A DNA stretch of 64,000 bases, taken from NCBI GenBank assembly GCA_050084985.1, contig JBITNC010000001.1, positions 53,196,001 to 53,260,000 on the forward strand, given 5' to 3'. The DNA is from Nageia nagi (Eukaryota > Pinophyta). The notes beneath the pieces were generated by a model. The model was not told where the DNA came from and searched no databases. It was given only the letters and a program-made list of their open reading frames with translations. Below are positions 1-10,827 of the stretch, one piece after another. The translations under genes were made by a program, and so were the position numbers. Every line of letters begins with the position of its first letter. The first letter of the stretch is position 1.

Positions 1-311
1 GCATTTAAATTACATTGATAGTTAATAAATTGTAAAATCGTTTAAGTCATGATAAGTGTTCCAAGAAGTAAATGTTGATCAAACGAAATAAATGCAAAAG
101 ACACCACTTGTACATTCTAGTGCATCAAACGCATGAGAAGTTAATGATACACATCATTAATATTAATGGGAACAATTTGAGGTGACATGCACAAGCAAGT
201 TGAAACCCACAAACGTCATTTTTACATGCATGCACCAGAAAGGAATTTCTCACAGTAAACTCCAGAAGCCAGTTTGCCAGAATCCAGATCTAGAAAGCAT
301 TCAAAATCAAA

Positions 312-2815
312 ATGGGGATGAAACGCAAGAAAGAACCAGAGAATACAGAGGAATTGAGGAAAGAGGCAGAACAGGTAGAAATCTTCCAAAAGTTTGACCT
401 GTTGCAATTCTTTGATAAGTTTAGAGGATATAATGATCAGCTAGTTTTAGACTTTGCCGAAGGATTGAGGGAAAACTCTGTAACATTGGGATCCCATACA
501 ATACCAATCACTGAGAATTCAATTAGTGAATTAACAGGTTACCAATGCTTGGAGAAAATTTGTTGAAAAGAGACAGTTACCCAAATTTGTTGGAACAATT
601 TCATCCAAGCACAGAACAGAAGGCGGAAGTGTACAAAACCTCTGGACATATTCAAGGAGTAAAACGAAATACCTTACCTGAAAAATGGGCAAAAGTAGCT
701 CTATGGATAATGAGGTATATCACCTGTGAAGGGCAATATGCCACTCTAATAGGGCACCATCTAAGGCTGTTAATATGTTTAAGGTATGACAATTACACCT
801 CTTGTAATTTGTCTATGTTAGTGCTCCAAAATTTATAGAAAATGGCTATAAAGGTTAGGGCAAAAGCTGATAACAAATCATCTGCCTTAAAACACCACGG
901 TTTAGTAACATTACTCTGCAGAGAATATATTTTGAAAAAGGAGAATGGTGATAGACTGTGGGAGGAATTCCAGAGGCAATGCCCCTTAGAAAACCCTAAC
1001 GTTCATAATGTCTTAAAGATGGGAACTGTAGAAACGGGAGCAGCATCAAGCTCTCACATTGAAACTGTTCCAGTTATTTCTGTTAAAGATATGAACATAG
1101 TTCAGACAGAGGAAAGTTTCAATGTAGGTACACAACAGGACATTCCTTCTAGTCCAGAAGAAGCAGAATTGCAACTTGTATCTAAAAGGAGATCAAAAAG
1201 GTTAAGGAAGAAGCAATCTCAAGAAAAAGAGTCATCCCCACAGAAAAGACATCAAGTGGAAAAGACTCCAGAAATAAATGATAGTAGACATCCAATTACT
1301 ATTGATGAATTGGATCTAACAGCAGAGGGAATTCAACCTTTAGAACCAACTCCAGAGTCAGTTCCAGAATCAGCTCGAGAGCCAGCTCCAGAGTCAGTTC
1401 CAGAATCAGCTCCAGAATCAGAACTCCAGAAATTACAGAAGCAGCTCTGGGCATGGAACAAGCACATGCACAACTGGTGAGTGAAAATTCTGTTCTTATT
1501 AGCAAGAGTACAAAGTTAGAGGAACAGAATTTACGGTTGCTTCAAGATTGTGCTAGCTTAGAAACAATGTTAGCTAAGGAAAGGGAAATGCCTAATATGC
1601 TTCAACAATTAACAACTGAATTAGACAAAAAGGGAATTTCTTTAGATAAATGTCAAAATGTTGAACAAGTAGGGGAGTAGATAGCCAATTTAGTTGCAAA
1701 ACAGAGTGAAGAAATAAAACAACTAAAAGATACTGTTCAACAATCAGAAGAAGTTAGTGAAAGGATGGAAGATTCAAACTTCAAAACCTTCAAGAGATTA
1801 GAACTTTAAAGAAGCATAACAAAGAAATTCCACTCATCAAGCAAGCAGTCAGAGATTTATGTAGAATATGTGATGAGCTTGTTCAGCTGAAGCAACCCTC
1901 AGTTATGTACAACAGGTACCTTAAAGAGCAATTTTTGAAATGGCAAGTAAAAAGAATTAAGGAAGGATTGCCATATAACTTAGACACAGGAGCAGACTTT
2001 ATTAGAGCATATTTTGAAGCAGCAGAACAAGAAAGATACCTCCTGTGTGAATTGTATGTACATGATTTCATTCTTAGGGGTAACACAAGATTCTTTCCAG
2101 CAGTGTTTGTAGGGGAAATCCAGATACAAGCTTTTGTATCTATTTTGTATAATCAGATTCAATGGGGAGATGAAATGGAACAAATCCCACACAAAGATTT
2201 GAGTGATAATTTCTGGGTTAGACAACAACCTGTATATGTTGATGAGGCAAGATCACTTTTCATGGCAGAAATAAATAGAGATTTAAACAGTTACCAAGGA
2301 ATGTTAAATGAGTGCTTGACCAGATGCCTAACCACAACACAGGCTATATTTAATCAGGCTTTAGCCAGTTGTCAAAGGAGATGGGATTTTCAGACAGATC
2401 AGCATAAGCAAAGGGAAATTATTTCCCAAATAATCTGAGATGGAGCAAAAGAAGAGTTGAAACACTATGTGCAATAATAAGAAAAACACCCTATCAATGG
2501 ATTGGACAACGGTTTAGACCATTATTAGTTTTGGAACCAGCTTCTTTTAGGTAAGATGAGAGTCCCCAAAATCAGCAGTTATTTCAGATTTGGGAAATAG
2601 AAATGAGAATGAGTAAAGGCTTGGGAAATTATGTTGAAAGGCCAAAGTTGGATAGTATAGGCCCAACAAAGATAAATCTTCTATCAGGAGAAGATAAAGA
2701 AAAGATTTTTGAATGCTTATATCCATATGACCTGAGCCTGATGATGAAAGATTTAAATTCTCCCGACCATAATTCTGATCCACAATCCAATGACTCTGAA
2801 AGTAATGATTCATAA
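312..2815 (+). pseudogene. Broken gag-like / coiled-coil protein gene of retrotransposon C
   Basis: Starts at an ATG at 312 (MGMKRKKEP). Readable pieces in order: 312-566, 545-838, 842-1480, 1453-1680, 1905-2438 and 2603-2815. They are joined by shifts near 550, 1465 and 1800 and by stops at 836-838 and 1678-1680. The N-terminal part is a globular region (FRGYNDQLVLDF), the middle contains ALKHHGLVTLL, then a Pro-Glu-Ser repeat, then Gln/Glu/Lys-rich coiled coil, then a second globular block around 1905-2438. The middle block resembles ALKKHGDFFLHH in the gene of E1/E2, so the families are probably related. Such proteins are common in plant non-autonomous LTR elements; the enzymatic role is unknown and none is proposed. 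Confidence 0.6.
1342..1428 (+). repeat. 12-bp repeat encoding Pro-Glu-Ser-(Val/Ala)
   Basis: About seven 12-bp units of the type CCAGA(G/A)TCAG(T/C)T encode a PESV/PESA run inside the gag-like gene of element C. The repeat keeps the reading frame, as expected for a low-complexity linker between the globular and coiled-coil parts. Confidence 0.8.
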
Positions 2816-2873
2816 AGGTAATTAAGTAATTGAGGGGGCTCAATTTTGATTGCTACAGGAGTAGCAATGTTTT

Positions 2874-2886
2874 CTGCTGGGGAGAA
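2874..2886 (+). other. Polypurine tract of element C
   Basis: A purine-rich stretch ending GGGGAGAA sits directly before the TGATGAG start of the LTR, the position expected for the plus-strand priming site of an LTR retrotransposon. Confidence 0.6.
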
Positions 2887-3191
2887 TGATGAGACTCAAA
2901 ATGGTCTCATTTTTGATGCATTTATTTGATGTGTTAAGGACATTTGGAACACTAATATGACTTGAATGATATTACCAATTGTTATAAACTGTCTAATTTA
3001 ATGTTGAATGCATATTTGTTTGATCTTTCATTTATTAATGTTATTTGTAATTTTGATGCATGAAAAATTACTGTTTATGTTTGAATAATGTTTGCTGAGC
3101 ACATATTCTGACTTCTCATAAGAATGATGGCTGCAAGTATCAAGTTTCTAGCTCTAGAGTAATCTAATTGAAAGATCCAGAAAACGGCATA

Positions 3192-3598
3192 AGTCTAGCT
3201 CCAGAAACCGACTTAAGTCTAGCACCAGAAAGCAACTTAAGACTGGCTCCAGAAACCGACTGCAGTCTAGCACCAGAAAGCGACTTCAATCTAGCACCAG
3301 AAAGCGACTTCAGTCTAGCATCAGAGAGCGACTTTAGTCTGGCTCCAGAAATCAACTTAAGTCTAGCACCAGAAAGCGACTTCAGTCTAGCACCAGAAAG
3401 CGACTACAGTTTAGCTCCAGAAATCAACTTAAGTTTAGCACCAGAAAGCGACTTCAGTCTAGCACCAGAAAGCGACTTCAGTCTAGCACCAGAAAGCGAC
3501 TTCAGTCTAGCACCAGAAAGCGACTTCAGACTAGCACCAGAAAGCGACTTCATTCTAGCTCCAGAAAGCGACTTAAGTTTGGCTCCAGAAACTGTTTA
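3192..3598 (+). repeat. 24-bp minisatellite, about 17 units
   Basis: Tandem 24-bp units with core AGCACCAGAAAGCGACTTC run without indels, so one frame stays open as repeats of S-L-A-P-E-S-D-F. The frame opens with TTG rather than ATG and sits in the LTR U3, so I treat it as a DNA repeat rather than a gene. Variant units (LAPETD, LAPEINL) are interspersed, which shows some age. Confidence 0.9.
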
Positions 3599-3729
3599 AA
3601 GGCTCCTGAAATGTAGCTCCAGAAAAGTTCCTGAAATGTAGCTCCAGAAAGGTTCCTGAAATGTAGCTCCAGAAAGGTTCCTGAAATATAGCTCCAGAAA
3701 GGCTCCTGAATTATAGCTCCAGAAATATA
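3599..3729 (+). repeat. 25-bp minisatellite, 5 units
   Basis: Directly after the 24-bp array, units of the form CCTGAAATGTAGCTCCAGAAA start at 3605, 3630, 3655, 3680 and 3705, an exact 25-bp period. They share the CTCCAGAAA core with the preceding array but have a different second half and unit length. Confidence 0.85.
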
Positions 3730-4481
3730 GAAGAATCAGACGCACAAAGCTAAGATGACAGCTACATCGAAGACAGAGAAAAACGTGGATCAGTTAGAGA
3801 AACTAGAGGAGCCAGAGAAGAAGTCAAGTAGACTTATTCCAATTAGGAACTAGTCTTAAGGACAAAGTAACTAATTATGTTTTAGATTTGATCTTTACAG
3901 AATTATCTCCAGAATATTAGCAAACAGCGTAGGATAAGAAGGATTGTATGACCCAAATGAATAGGTCAAGTAGTATATATTTAGAATGATTAGTTAAAAA
4001 GCATTAATGAGCCTATTAGAATAAATAGAGACTTGGTGACAGAAAAAAAAAAAAAGAGAAGGGAGAGGGAGGACTAGCTTTTGTAATCAAATTATACCAG
4101 TTCGTTTGGAAAAGCAATAAAAAGGTGTGACAATTCTTTAACACTGTGTTAAATTGTGAGTCTCTACTGGGAAGAGGGGGCCCACTCCTACTGGTAGAGG
4201 TCTCTTATTTGTTTCATGTCAATTTCCAGTTTTCTGCAAAGTATTTGATAGCAGCTTAGTGTGTGTGTTTTCTCCATTTCCTTCAGTTTATTGCAACTTT
4301 ATCTTTCCAGTTTAAGTCCTGCAAGTCTGAATTTAGCATTATTGTATGATTGAAATTTGAATTTTCCAAGTAGAACAAGGGATAAAACAGAGTCCTCAAC
4401 TGCATATAGCCTTGTACACCAACTCAGGATTGACAAAAATTAAATGATGAATTGACGCCTCATCAGTGACAACAAAATGTG

Positions 4482-4514
4482 AATCACAAGATTGAAAACA
4501 TTCATCTTGTGATT
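4482..4514. other. Perfect 11-bp inverted repeat (stem-loop)
   Basis: AATCACAAGAT at 4482-4492 and its exact reverse complement ATCTTGTGATT at 4504-4514 are separated by 11 bases. It lies just outside the LTR of element C, near the degraded 3' edge of the first hAT element. Function unknown; it may be a remnant of a transposon end. Confidence 0.7.
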
Positions 4515-4771
4515 GCTACTACAACATTGCTATGAGCTATCATCCATGTTTTGCCTTTCGCAATCTCTCTTTTGCAACCCTAGACCTGGTTGTTATTAGA
4601 TGTTCATCATCATCAATATCATCTTCAAGAGCATCTCCTCTATGTGATGATCTTGTTGCTAATGTACCCCTTGGGCCCTTTCTGCTTCTGTGGCCACCCT
4701 TTCAGCTTCCTCCCATTGCAACAACTTGTTCTTCCTTCCTTTGATACTCTTCAAAGGTGAAATCAAAATCC

Positions 4772-4877
4772 CAAGGTTGTAAAATCAAAATACATTGCCC
4801 ATCAAAAGCTAATAAAATGTATTCAAAATCAAATTCAATAGCTAATCTATAAGTTGAAAATTGAAATCAAAATCTCT
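4772..4877. repeat. Short repeated insert inside the hAT1 gene (copy 1)
   Basis: The stretch from AAGGTTGTAAAATC to TTGAAATC interrupts the C-terminal coding part of hAT1 and is flanked by a repeated GATTTTGATTTC (minus strand). A related sequence recurs at about 5430-5510 (shared GCCCATCAAAA ... TTCAATAG ... AGTTGAAAATTGAA). It may be a tiny MITE or an intron-derived duplication. Confidence 0.4.
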
Positions 4878-5429
4878 AACTTCTTCTTGCACATCCTTAA
4901 ACCATGAAGCCCACACATCACTTGCATCAATCTCATCCAACTCTAGTGCATCATTACTTGTTCCTTCAATTTGTCTATGATGGAGTGGAATGTTGTAATG
5001 CACAAAAACCAAATCATTCAAGGCTTATGGGTGAGCCTATTGCGCTTCTTTGAATGAATTTGCTCAAAAGTGCTCTAGTTTTGCTCACACCCAGAAGAAC
5101 TAGCTGGTTGGGATAAGATTTTTATGGCCACTTTTTGAAGAGTTGGTGTATTACTGCCATAATCCTCCCACCATAGATTTAAAAAAAAAAAACAGCAAGA
5201 AAAACAAGTAAGATACGCATTTTTCAAGATGTTACTAATTGGACAATTCACTTTAAAAAGATTGAAAATGCATTTTGTTACCTGGAGCTAGAGTTGTCCT
5301 TGATTCTATACATTTTGGGGACGAGAACAAGTAGCCTTGTGCTTTTTTGTAATCTTGAAGCTCTACTTTGAAAATTTTGGTCCTAATCTTCCTTATCTGG
5401 CACCAAACGGTTAATAGCCTTGTGGAGAC

Positions 5430-5510
5430 TACAAAATTTAAATGCCCATCAAAATCCAATATATTCAAATTCAATAGGTTAAGTTGAAAATTGAAGGCAA
5501 AATCCTCAAA
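5430..5510. repeat. Short repeated insert inside the hAT1 gene (copy 2)
   Basis: Diverged relative of the 4772-4877 stretch, sharing the GCCCATCAAAA and AGTTGAAAATTGAA blocks. It lies between conserved transposase blocks, so an intronic position is possible. Confidence 0.4.
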
Positions 5511-7739
5511 GTTGATTAATATTTACTAGTGGATAGCTACGTTAATCACCCCATTCAATGGATCAAAATTGTTTGCATAGAAGAACTTGGGGTTCAAGTA
5601 AATCCCCGCTCCATGTAGAGGCTTATGCAATTGAGTATTCCACCTACGATCAACCATGTCCCAAATGTATTGAAATCTTGATGCTTGATAACTGAAAAAA
5701 GTAGCTATGGCCTCCTTTACCTTATCCATCGCCTCATACAGTACCCCATGGATGCCTTCTTTGAGTCCACAAGGCAAAGCACCCTCACTAAGAGCTCTGT
5801 AATTTGCAAAGTGAATTATCAATTATATAACTAAATTAATAACAATTTTAATGAATTAAATTTTAATAAATTCAATATGGAATGATTTAGAATTTCGAAA
5901 AGTAGAAAAGTGGAAAAGTTGAAATTGAAATAGAATTATACCCTCAAAATCTGAAGTGCGTCCGTCTAATAATCATCATCAAAGATACAATTAACGATAT
6001 TCTTGCCCTTGGTTCACGTGCATATCTCGACTCCATCCACTTGTTGCTCACAAACATTTGTTTCAATGCAATTCGAGTATTAAAAATACTCTGCAATGTA
6101 AGAAATGATGTTGCAAATCGTGTAGTGGCTGCATGCAAAATTCATAAATTTAATTTAATGAAAAATAAAAAAAATGGAATATAAAATAATAATAAATTCA
6201 ATAAATTGAAAGTTGGGAAATAATAAAAAATTTACCAGGACGTATTAGACCTTTTCCATTTGTGAAATCTGTCCTCATCAAATGGAGGACGATATATTTG
6301 GCGATATTCTTTGCTGTTTCCACAACCTCTTTGATCCAATCTACCCTTCCAATGTCCTCAAGAAGTAAGTCGATGACATGTGCAACACAATGAGTCCAAA
6401 AAATGGTAGGGTATTCTTTTTCAATCCTCTCCCTACTTTAACGTATGCAGAAGCGTTATCCATGATAACCTATAGTATGCACAACATAAATTTAAAGTTA
6501 AGTTTTAAACTTACATGAATTAAATTTTAATTATTAAAAATTTAAATCAAAAAATGATAACATGCACAAATAAACCAAAACAAAATAGATAGAAAATAAT
6601 AAATATACCTGCACAACATTCTCAACCCCCACCTCCTCAATGACTATCTGCAGCTGCCCAAATAAATAATCACTATTTTTTATTTCACCTGATGCATCCA
6701 TGATTTCAATAATACCATACCTCCCGAAGAAGCACCAAAAAGTTCAACAAAATTCTTCCTTGTGTATCGGTCCAACCATCACTAAGAACTCTGCAACCCT
6801 TTCTTCTCCAAATCTTCTTCTGCTCATCAATAACCCTCTCGCAATCTAAAACAGCTACATCTAGCTAGGACCTCTCAAATCATTGTAAGTTGGTGCTTTG
6901 AATCCAACACACACACATAGCTCTACCATATATATGGTGAGTTCGCCACATTGAAGGAAAGATTAGAGTAATACCAGAAATTTGCAATTGCCTTTTGGCT
7001 TCCTCAAACTTATCTTTATTCCATGATTGATCGAGTGTGGATTGGCCACCATGAGGTGCAAAAAAATCACACCCCATTGCACTACTAGAGCCTGCTGGAT
7101 TCCTCATCTTGCTTGTGGGGGTTTGCTCTGTTGTTGTAGCAACTGTTGCACTACCACTAGCACCGCCCTCTTCAAAGAAATGGCCCTGGGTAGAACCTGC
7201 CCCTGGAAACCTTGGAGGTGAGGGGGAGGGGGAGTTGGTGGAAACTCTCTAGCAATTTCTGATTTGGTTTATTTCTTTGCTGCTTCTTGCTGCTTTGAAT
7301 TCTATGATGGCAACCATTTGCCTCAACATCTTGATTCACCTTAGGGCAAGGTCTAACATTATTCCTAGCCATTCTTGCTAAGTGAAATTTCATTCTAGTA
7401 AATACCTCCACCAATAGGTTCCCTACAAAAATTGGAAAATAAGAGTGCCTGCTGTTTCAGTCTCTGTGACATATGGCCAAGCAACATCTGTTCTATCTTT
7501 CCTACGGCTTGGAGAACTCATACTTGCAGCTGCAAAAACAAACAAAAAAAAAAAAAACAAATAGCTGAAGCCTTGGAGAGAAAATAAAAATACCCATCAA
7601 AACTAAAAAAGCATTGGAAAGTTGGAAACTTACTTGGAATCTCTTCAAACTTGTTGAAAATGGTGTTAGCTCAGCTCCTCTTAGCTCTAGAATGCAAAAA
7701 AAAATGAAATGATTTGAGTTTTTTGGTGACTTAAACCCC

Positions 7740-8023
7740 TCTACCCGGCCCAAGACGACTAGATGATTTTTTGCTGATTTTTTAAATCGGGAAGTCACGA
7801 TTTTTTTAAAGAATCGAATCGACCAAAAAAATTGGATTTACTCCTGAAAAATCATCGCTGATTCTTTGCCGATTTTTTTCGAAAAAATCGCGAATCGGAA
7901 TCTTAAAAAATCGGATAAACACTTTTTTGAAAAAAATCGGATCCTATTTGAATCGGATCATTTGCTTGGCTGATTCTGATTTTATCCGATTTTACTCGAT
8001 TCCGATTCGATTTTTACAACTAT
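7740..8023 (-). repeat. Subterminal motif cluster of hAT1
   Basis: At least seven copies of AATCGG/CCGATT in both orientations occur between about 7868 and 8005, in a T/A-rich background. Dense short motifs near the ends are the known binding sites for hAT transposases. The arrangement is visible in the sequence; the binding role is inferred. Confidence 0.6.
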
Positions 8024-9814
8024 GCTCTAAAAGATGCTTCCTTTTCCTAGAGCTTACCTTGACCTTTTCCCAAAGATTACCTAATATTCCGTATAGGGGG
8101 AAATTTTGTTGATTGGCGACTTCAATGGCAAGATAGGGAATTCACAAACTTAGAATTTTGATAGAAGGATAGACCCACTTCATATGCAAGCTCTTGATTG
8201 GGCCTTGTAGTATCAAAGGGCTTGGACATACTTCATACCCCCTATAGGATTTGGTAGATTTCTCCTGGAGCTTGGTGAGACACACAACCTTCTCATTTTG
8301 AACAATATTGCTCGATTCCCCAATTCTTGACACCACACTTTTTTCTCTCATGTAGGTGGCTCTAGTGTCGTCGATTACATTATTTGTAGCCTTCCCTCGT
8401 ACCACACCACAATCTTTTTGAGTGGCCACTTGACTCCCAATTGCAAATCGTGCCCATCTTACCCTTTCTCCACTAGACCATTCCCACTGTCTCCCCATCT
8501 CACCCCCCAATCCTATCCGTCCTGTATGACGTCCTTTTTTATTTGGCCCATGCTTCCCTTTATAACAACATTCGAAAACAAAAACTCCTTTGATTGCATT
8601 CCTCCATTCTGTGGATTCCTAGGAAATTTATGTTGTAGACTCTATGCTTCACAACCCTTCAAGCCTTCTTGCATAAAACCAACCCTCCTATTTGGTATCG
8701 CACTCAGGTCATTGTTCGATGAACAATTGTTCAATACTACTACAAAGACACTCATTGTAGACTCAAAATGACCATTGCACATGATCCTTTCTCTTCCTCC
8801 ATCGCCACCCTTCACCGCTTCTGTCTACCCTTGCCTCCTTCAGACTAAGAAACATAACTTCATGGCCAAGAGGAGGATAGAGGTCCTTTCTTCGCTCCAC
8901 TCCAATCCCAAATCTTTCTAGTGCTCTTTCTTACCCAAAAAGCACACCTCGAACTCTATTACTCTTCATGCATGGAAGGAATATGCCTCCCACCTCTATA
9001 ATGTCCCAACCCAAAACCCATATCTCTTCTCCTATCCTTCCACCAGGATTTCTTCACTCCCCCCCCTCCCCTCCCCATCCACAATGCAAACTAGTAACTT
9101 AATTTAGGCAAAGCCACATATATTGAAAACCTCCAAGCTGAATTCTTTAAGCAGGCCAAATACACCCTTCCCTCCTTTCTCTCCAAGCTCTTCAACAATG
9201 TTATTTGCTTAGGTTTCCCTTCCTCTTGGACCTCAAACATCATCCATCCCATGTTCAAATTTGGTGACCCCAATGATCCAAGTAGCTAGCGCACCATCAT
9301 GATAAGTCATACCTTGGCCAAGTTATATGCCACCATATTGGAGGACTACATCTCTCAGATGGCCAATGCTAAAGGGTTCAAAGCTAGAGGATAGGTAGAT
9401 TTCCGTAGGGACCATTGCATGATAAATCATATATTTACTCTCAAAGCGATCATTGAGGAGGCTAAATTCCAAAATTCCCAATTTTGTTTTGTTTTGTGGA
9501 TTTCAAGAAAGCCTTTGACACAATTCCTCTCACAAGTTTATGGATATACTCTAGAGGTTGGGAGTCCTTGAGATTGGTATCATAGCCATCTTGACTCTTT
9601 ATGAGACACTTTTAGGCTAAGTACATACCATAGAGGGCCTTTCAAATAGCATTCTCATTACGATTGGGGTGAAACAAGGTTTCCGACTCTCTCCAACTCT
9701 CATTGGTCTTTACATTGATGAGTTGGAATCCTTCATCTTAGAGACCATTATCTCGAATTGAGATGCCTTCTCCATTGCAGCTAGGCCCCTATACTCCTTT
9801 TTGTCGATGACATT
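8024..9814 (+). pseudogene. L1-like LINE, 5' half of ORF2 (endonuclease and start of reverse transcriptase)
   Basis: Plus-strand relic of a non-LTR retrotransposon. Near 8095-8130 the translation reads LLIGDFNGKIG, the endonuclease/exonuclease/phosphatase motif. Near 8365 there is VDYII. From 9290 on, reverse-transcriptase blocks follow: RTIMISHTLAKLYA, FRRDHCMINHIFTL, FVDFKKAFDTIP (9490-9525), GVKQGFRLSPTLIGLYIDELES (9665-9730, read in two parts), and the catalytic FVDD box at about 9800-9812. The protein would nick target DNA and copy its RNA in place. Stops and shifts make it inactive. It is cut right after FVDD by E1 and resumes at 41425. Confidence 0.8.
9810..9814. repeat. Target-site duplication ACATT, left side of E1
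   Basis: ACATT occurs directly before E1 and again at 41425-41429. Removing 9815-41429 rejoins the LINE reading frame across the FVDD-I-V junction, which supports the site independently of the duplication. Confidence 0.8.
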
Positions 9815-10524
9815 TGTTGGGGGCTTTTTCTTTCCTACCTTGCTAATAGGCAAATGAACTTGTAAGGCCTGCAAAAAGATACCAACACTTGAGTAATAGG
9901 GTGACCCCTACCTGCTATAGGGACTGGGTACCTTAAAGGTTTCGTGGTGGATGTGCAAGAGGTTGCTCAGATGATTGGCCAAGATGTTTAAAGCTATCTC
10001 CAACTCAAATACTATTTGTTAATCAAGGGCTTGAAGGGTCCCTATCTCTAGAAAGTTTTTGTTTCTCAAAGAAAAAAAAAGGTAGGTTGCAAAAGCGTGC
10101 AAAAAAATGGAAAATAAAAGAAAAAAAAATACATTAGACGATGGTATATGAGTCAGGCACAAGTGAATATATCTCATCGATTGGTGCAAGGAATGGGATC
10201 TACTTCTTTTGGGCTTGATGCAAGTTCCACGCACTCCTTGTCTTTATCACTAGTCAACAACCAAATGAACCAGTGAAAAGAGCATGAAGCTGTAGGAAAA
10301 GGTTGTTGTAGAGCAGATTGGGGTGAATCATCAATGAGGGAGTGAAGTTCTTAGCTAAGCAACATAAAAGGAGTCATCCTAGACAACACAAGTCTAACAT
10401 GCAAACCATGAACTATTGCACATCATATTTCACTCAATGTTCACTTCGGATAGTATTCAACAAATTCTCTTATCCACCTTAACACAAGGTTTATGAAATG
10501 AACCAAGTAAACTTGAGCAACACA
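9815..10524 (-). repeat. Distal tail of E1 (terminal about 710 bp)
   Basis: The minus-strand reading ends AAAGAAAAAGCCCCCAACA. Parts match, in opposite orientation, the tail of E2: GGGACCCTTC near 10045 against 30945, the ATATGAG block near 10148 against 30830, and the segment ending CCCCCAAT at 35322. This shows that E1 and E2 are two copies of one family in inverted orientation. Confidence 0.7.
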
Positions 10525-10529
10525 AGATA
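10525..10529. repeat. Target-site duplication AGATA, left side of E2
   Basis: AGATA lies directly before E2 and again at 35323-35327. E1 sequence continues on both outer sides. Confidence 0.7.
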
Positions 10530-10827
10530 TGTTGTGACTAAAACACAACATGCCCCAAAATCCTACAATTTTGGGGACCCTCAACGCTATTGTGTATATA
10601 CTTTTTTGTCATCTTGTCCCACCCAAGTTGAGTCACAAAGACCCGAATTCATGGATAAAACCCTCTCTAGTTCAAGCCTTATTCTTCGTCTAGGGTTAGT
10701 CATGATAGGTTAGAAAGTTTGAAATTCTAAAAAATGGCTAAGTCTAGAAGAGCATAAAGTCGATCTTAGGAGAACTAGGGGGTTCAGGAAGAGTCAAAGC
10801 CTGATCAAGTCAAATTGGGTGTCTCTA

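Larger units (their letters stand above)
1..4465 (+). mobile_element. LTR retrotransposon (family C), internal region plus 3' LTR; 5' end outside the window
   Basis: A plus-strand element whose internal part (1-2886) carries a broken gag-like gene and ends in a purine-rich tract directly before an LTR. The LTR (2887-4465) has a 7-bp inverted terminal pair, TGATGAG at its start and CTCATCA at its end, which fixes both edges. No protease, integrase or reverse transcriptase was seen, so the element looks non-autonomous. The 5' LTR must lie left of the window, so the TSD cannot be tested. The first 300 bases hold only AT-rich leader-like sequence. Confidence 0.7.
2887..4465 (+). repeat. 3' LTR of element C (1579 bp)
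   Basis: Begins TGATGAGAC right after the polypurine tract and ends GCCTCATCA; TGATGAG and CTCATCA are perfect reverse complements. The first 24 bases also form a hairpin (ATGAGAC ... GTCTCAT). The U3 part contains the 24/25-bp minisatellite. An A/T-rich possible promoter lies near 4115-4135. The second LTR copy is outside the window, so the length could not be confirmed by comparison. Confidence 0.65.
4532..7414 (-). pseudogene. hAT-family transposase relic (BED finger, DUF659, hAT dimerisation)
   Basis: Reading the minus strand, the order fits hAT transposases. A BED-like zinc finger tail (FHLARMARNNVRPCPKV) is at about 7300-7414. The DUF659 region is at about 6400-6860. RFATSFLTLQS is at 5944-6138, and the KPLHGAGIYLNPKFF block at 5526-5822. 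The C-terminal dimerisation motif around 4990-5110 reads approximately SSSGCEQNWSTFEQIHSKKRN. A short acidic tail (DDIDDDEHL) precedes a stop near 4540. Transposases of this family cut and paste their element in the nucleus. Many stops and shifts, possibly with introns, break the frame, so it is inactive as seen. Confidence 0.8.
4466..8023 (-). mobile_element. Decayed hAT DNA transposon (hAT1)
   Basis: A minus-strand transposase relic occupies 4532-7414. Beyond its 5' side lies an AT-rich block full of AATCGG/CCGATT motifs, ending at about 8021-8023 with ...CGATTTTTACAACTATG, taken as the right end. The block flanks the plus-strand LINE on the right. I could not find a matching terminal inverted repeat on the left; the LTR of element C abuts there and may have removed it. 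No TSD was established. Confidence 0.65.

Noticed and set aside
3168-3599. 143-codon open frame of LAPESDFS repeats as a protein gene
   Set aside because: It opens with TTG, consists only of an in-frame 24-bp minisatellite, and lies in an LTR U3. The open frame follows from the 24-bp period.
3192-3729. CRISPR-like regularly spaced repeats
   Set aside because: Units are contiguous tandem repeats without unique spacers, in plant retrotransposon sequence.
4772-4785. AAGGTTGTAAAATC as the left terminal repeat of hAT1
   Set aside because: Transposase C-terminal coding (acidic tail to about 4540) continues left of it, so it is internal; no 8-bp TSD matches the right end.
9815-10524. Terminal direct repeat pairing 9815-10524 with the right end of E1
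   Set aside because: The right end (41424 inward) has different sequence; the 9815 side matches only the tail of E2 in inverted orientation. No LTR pair brackets E1.
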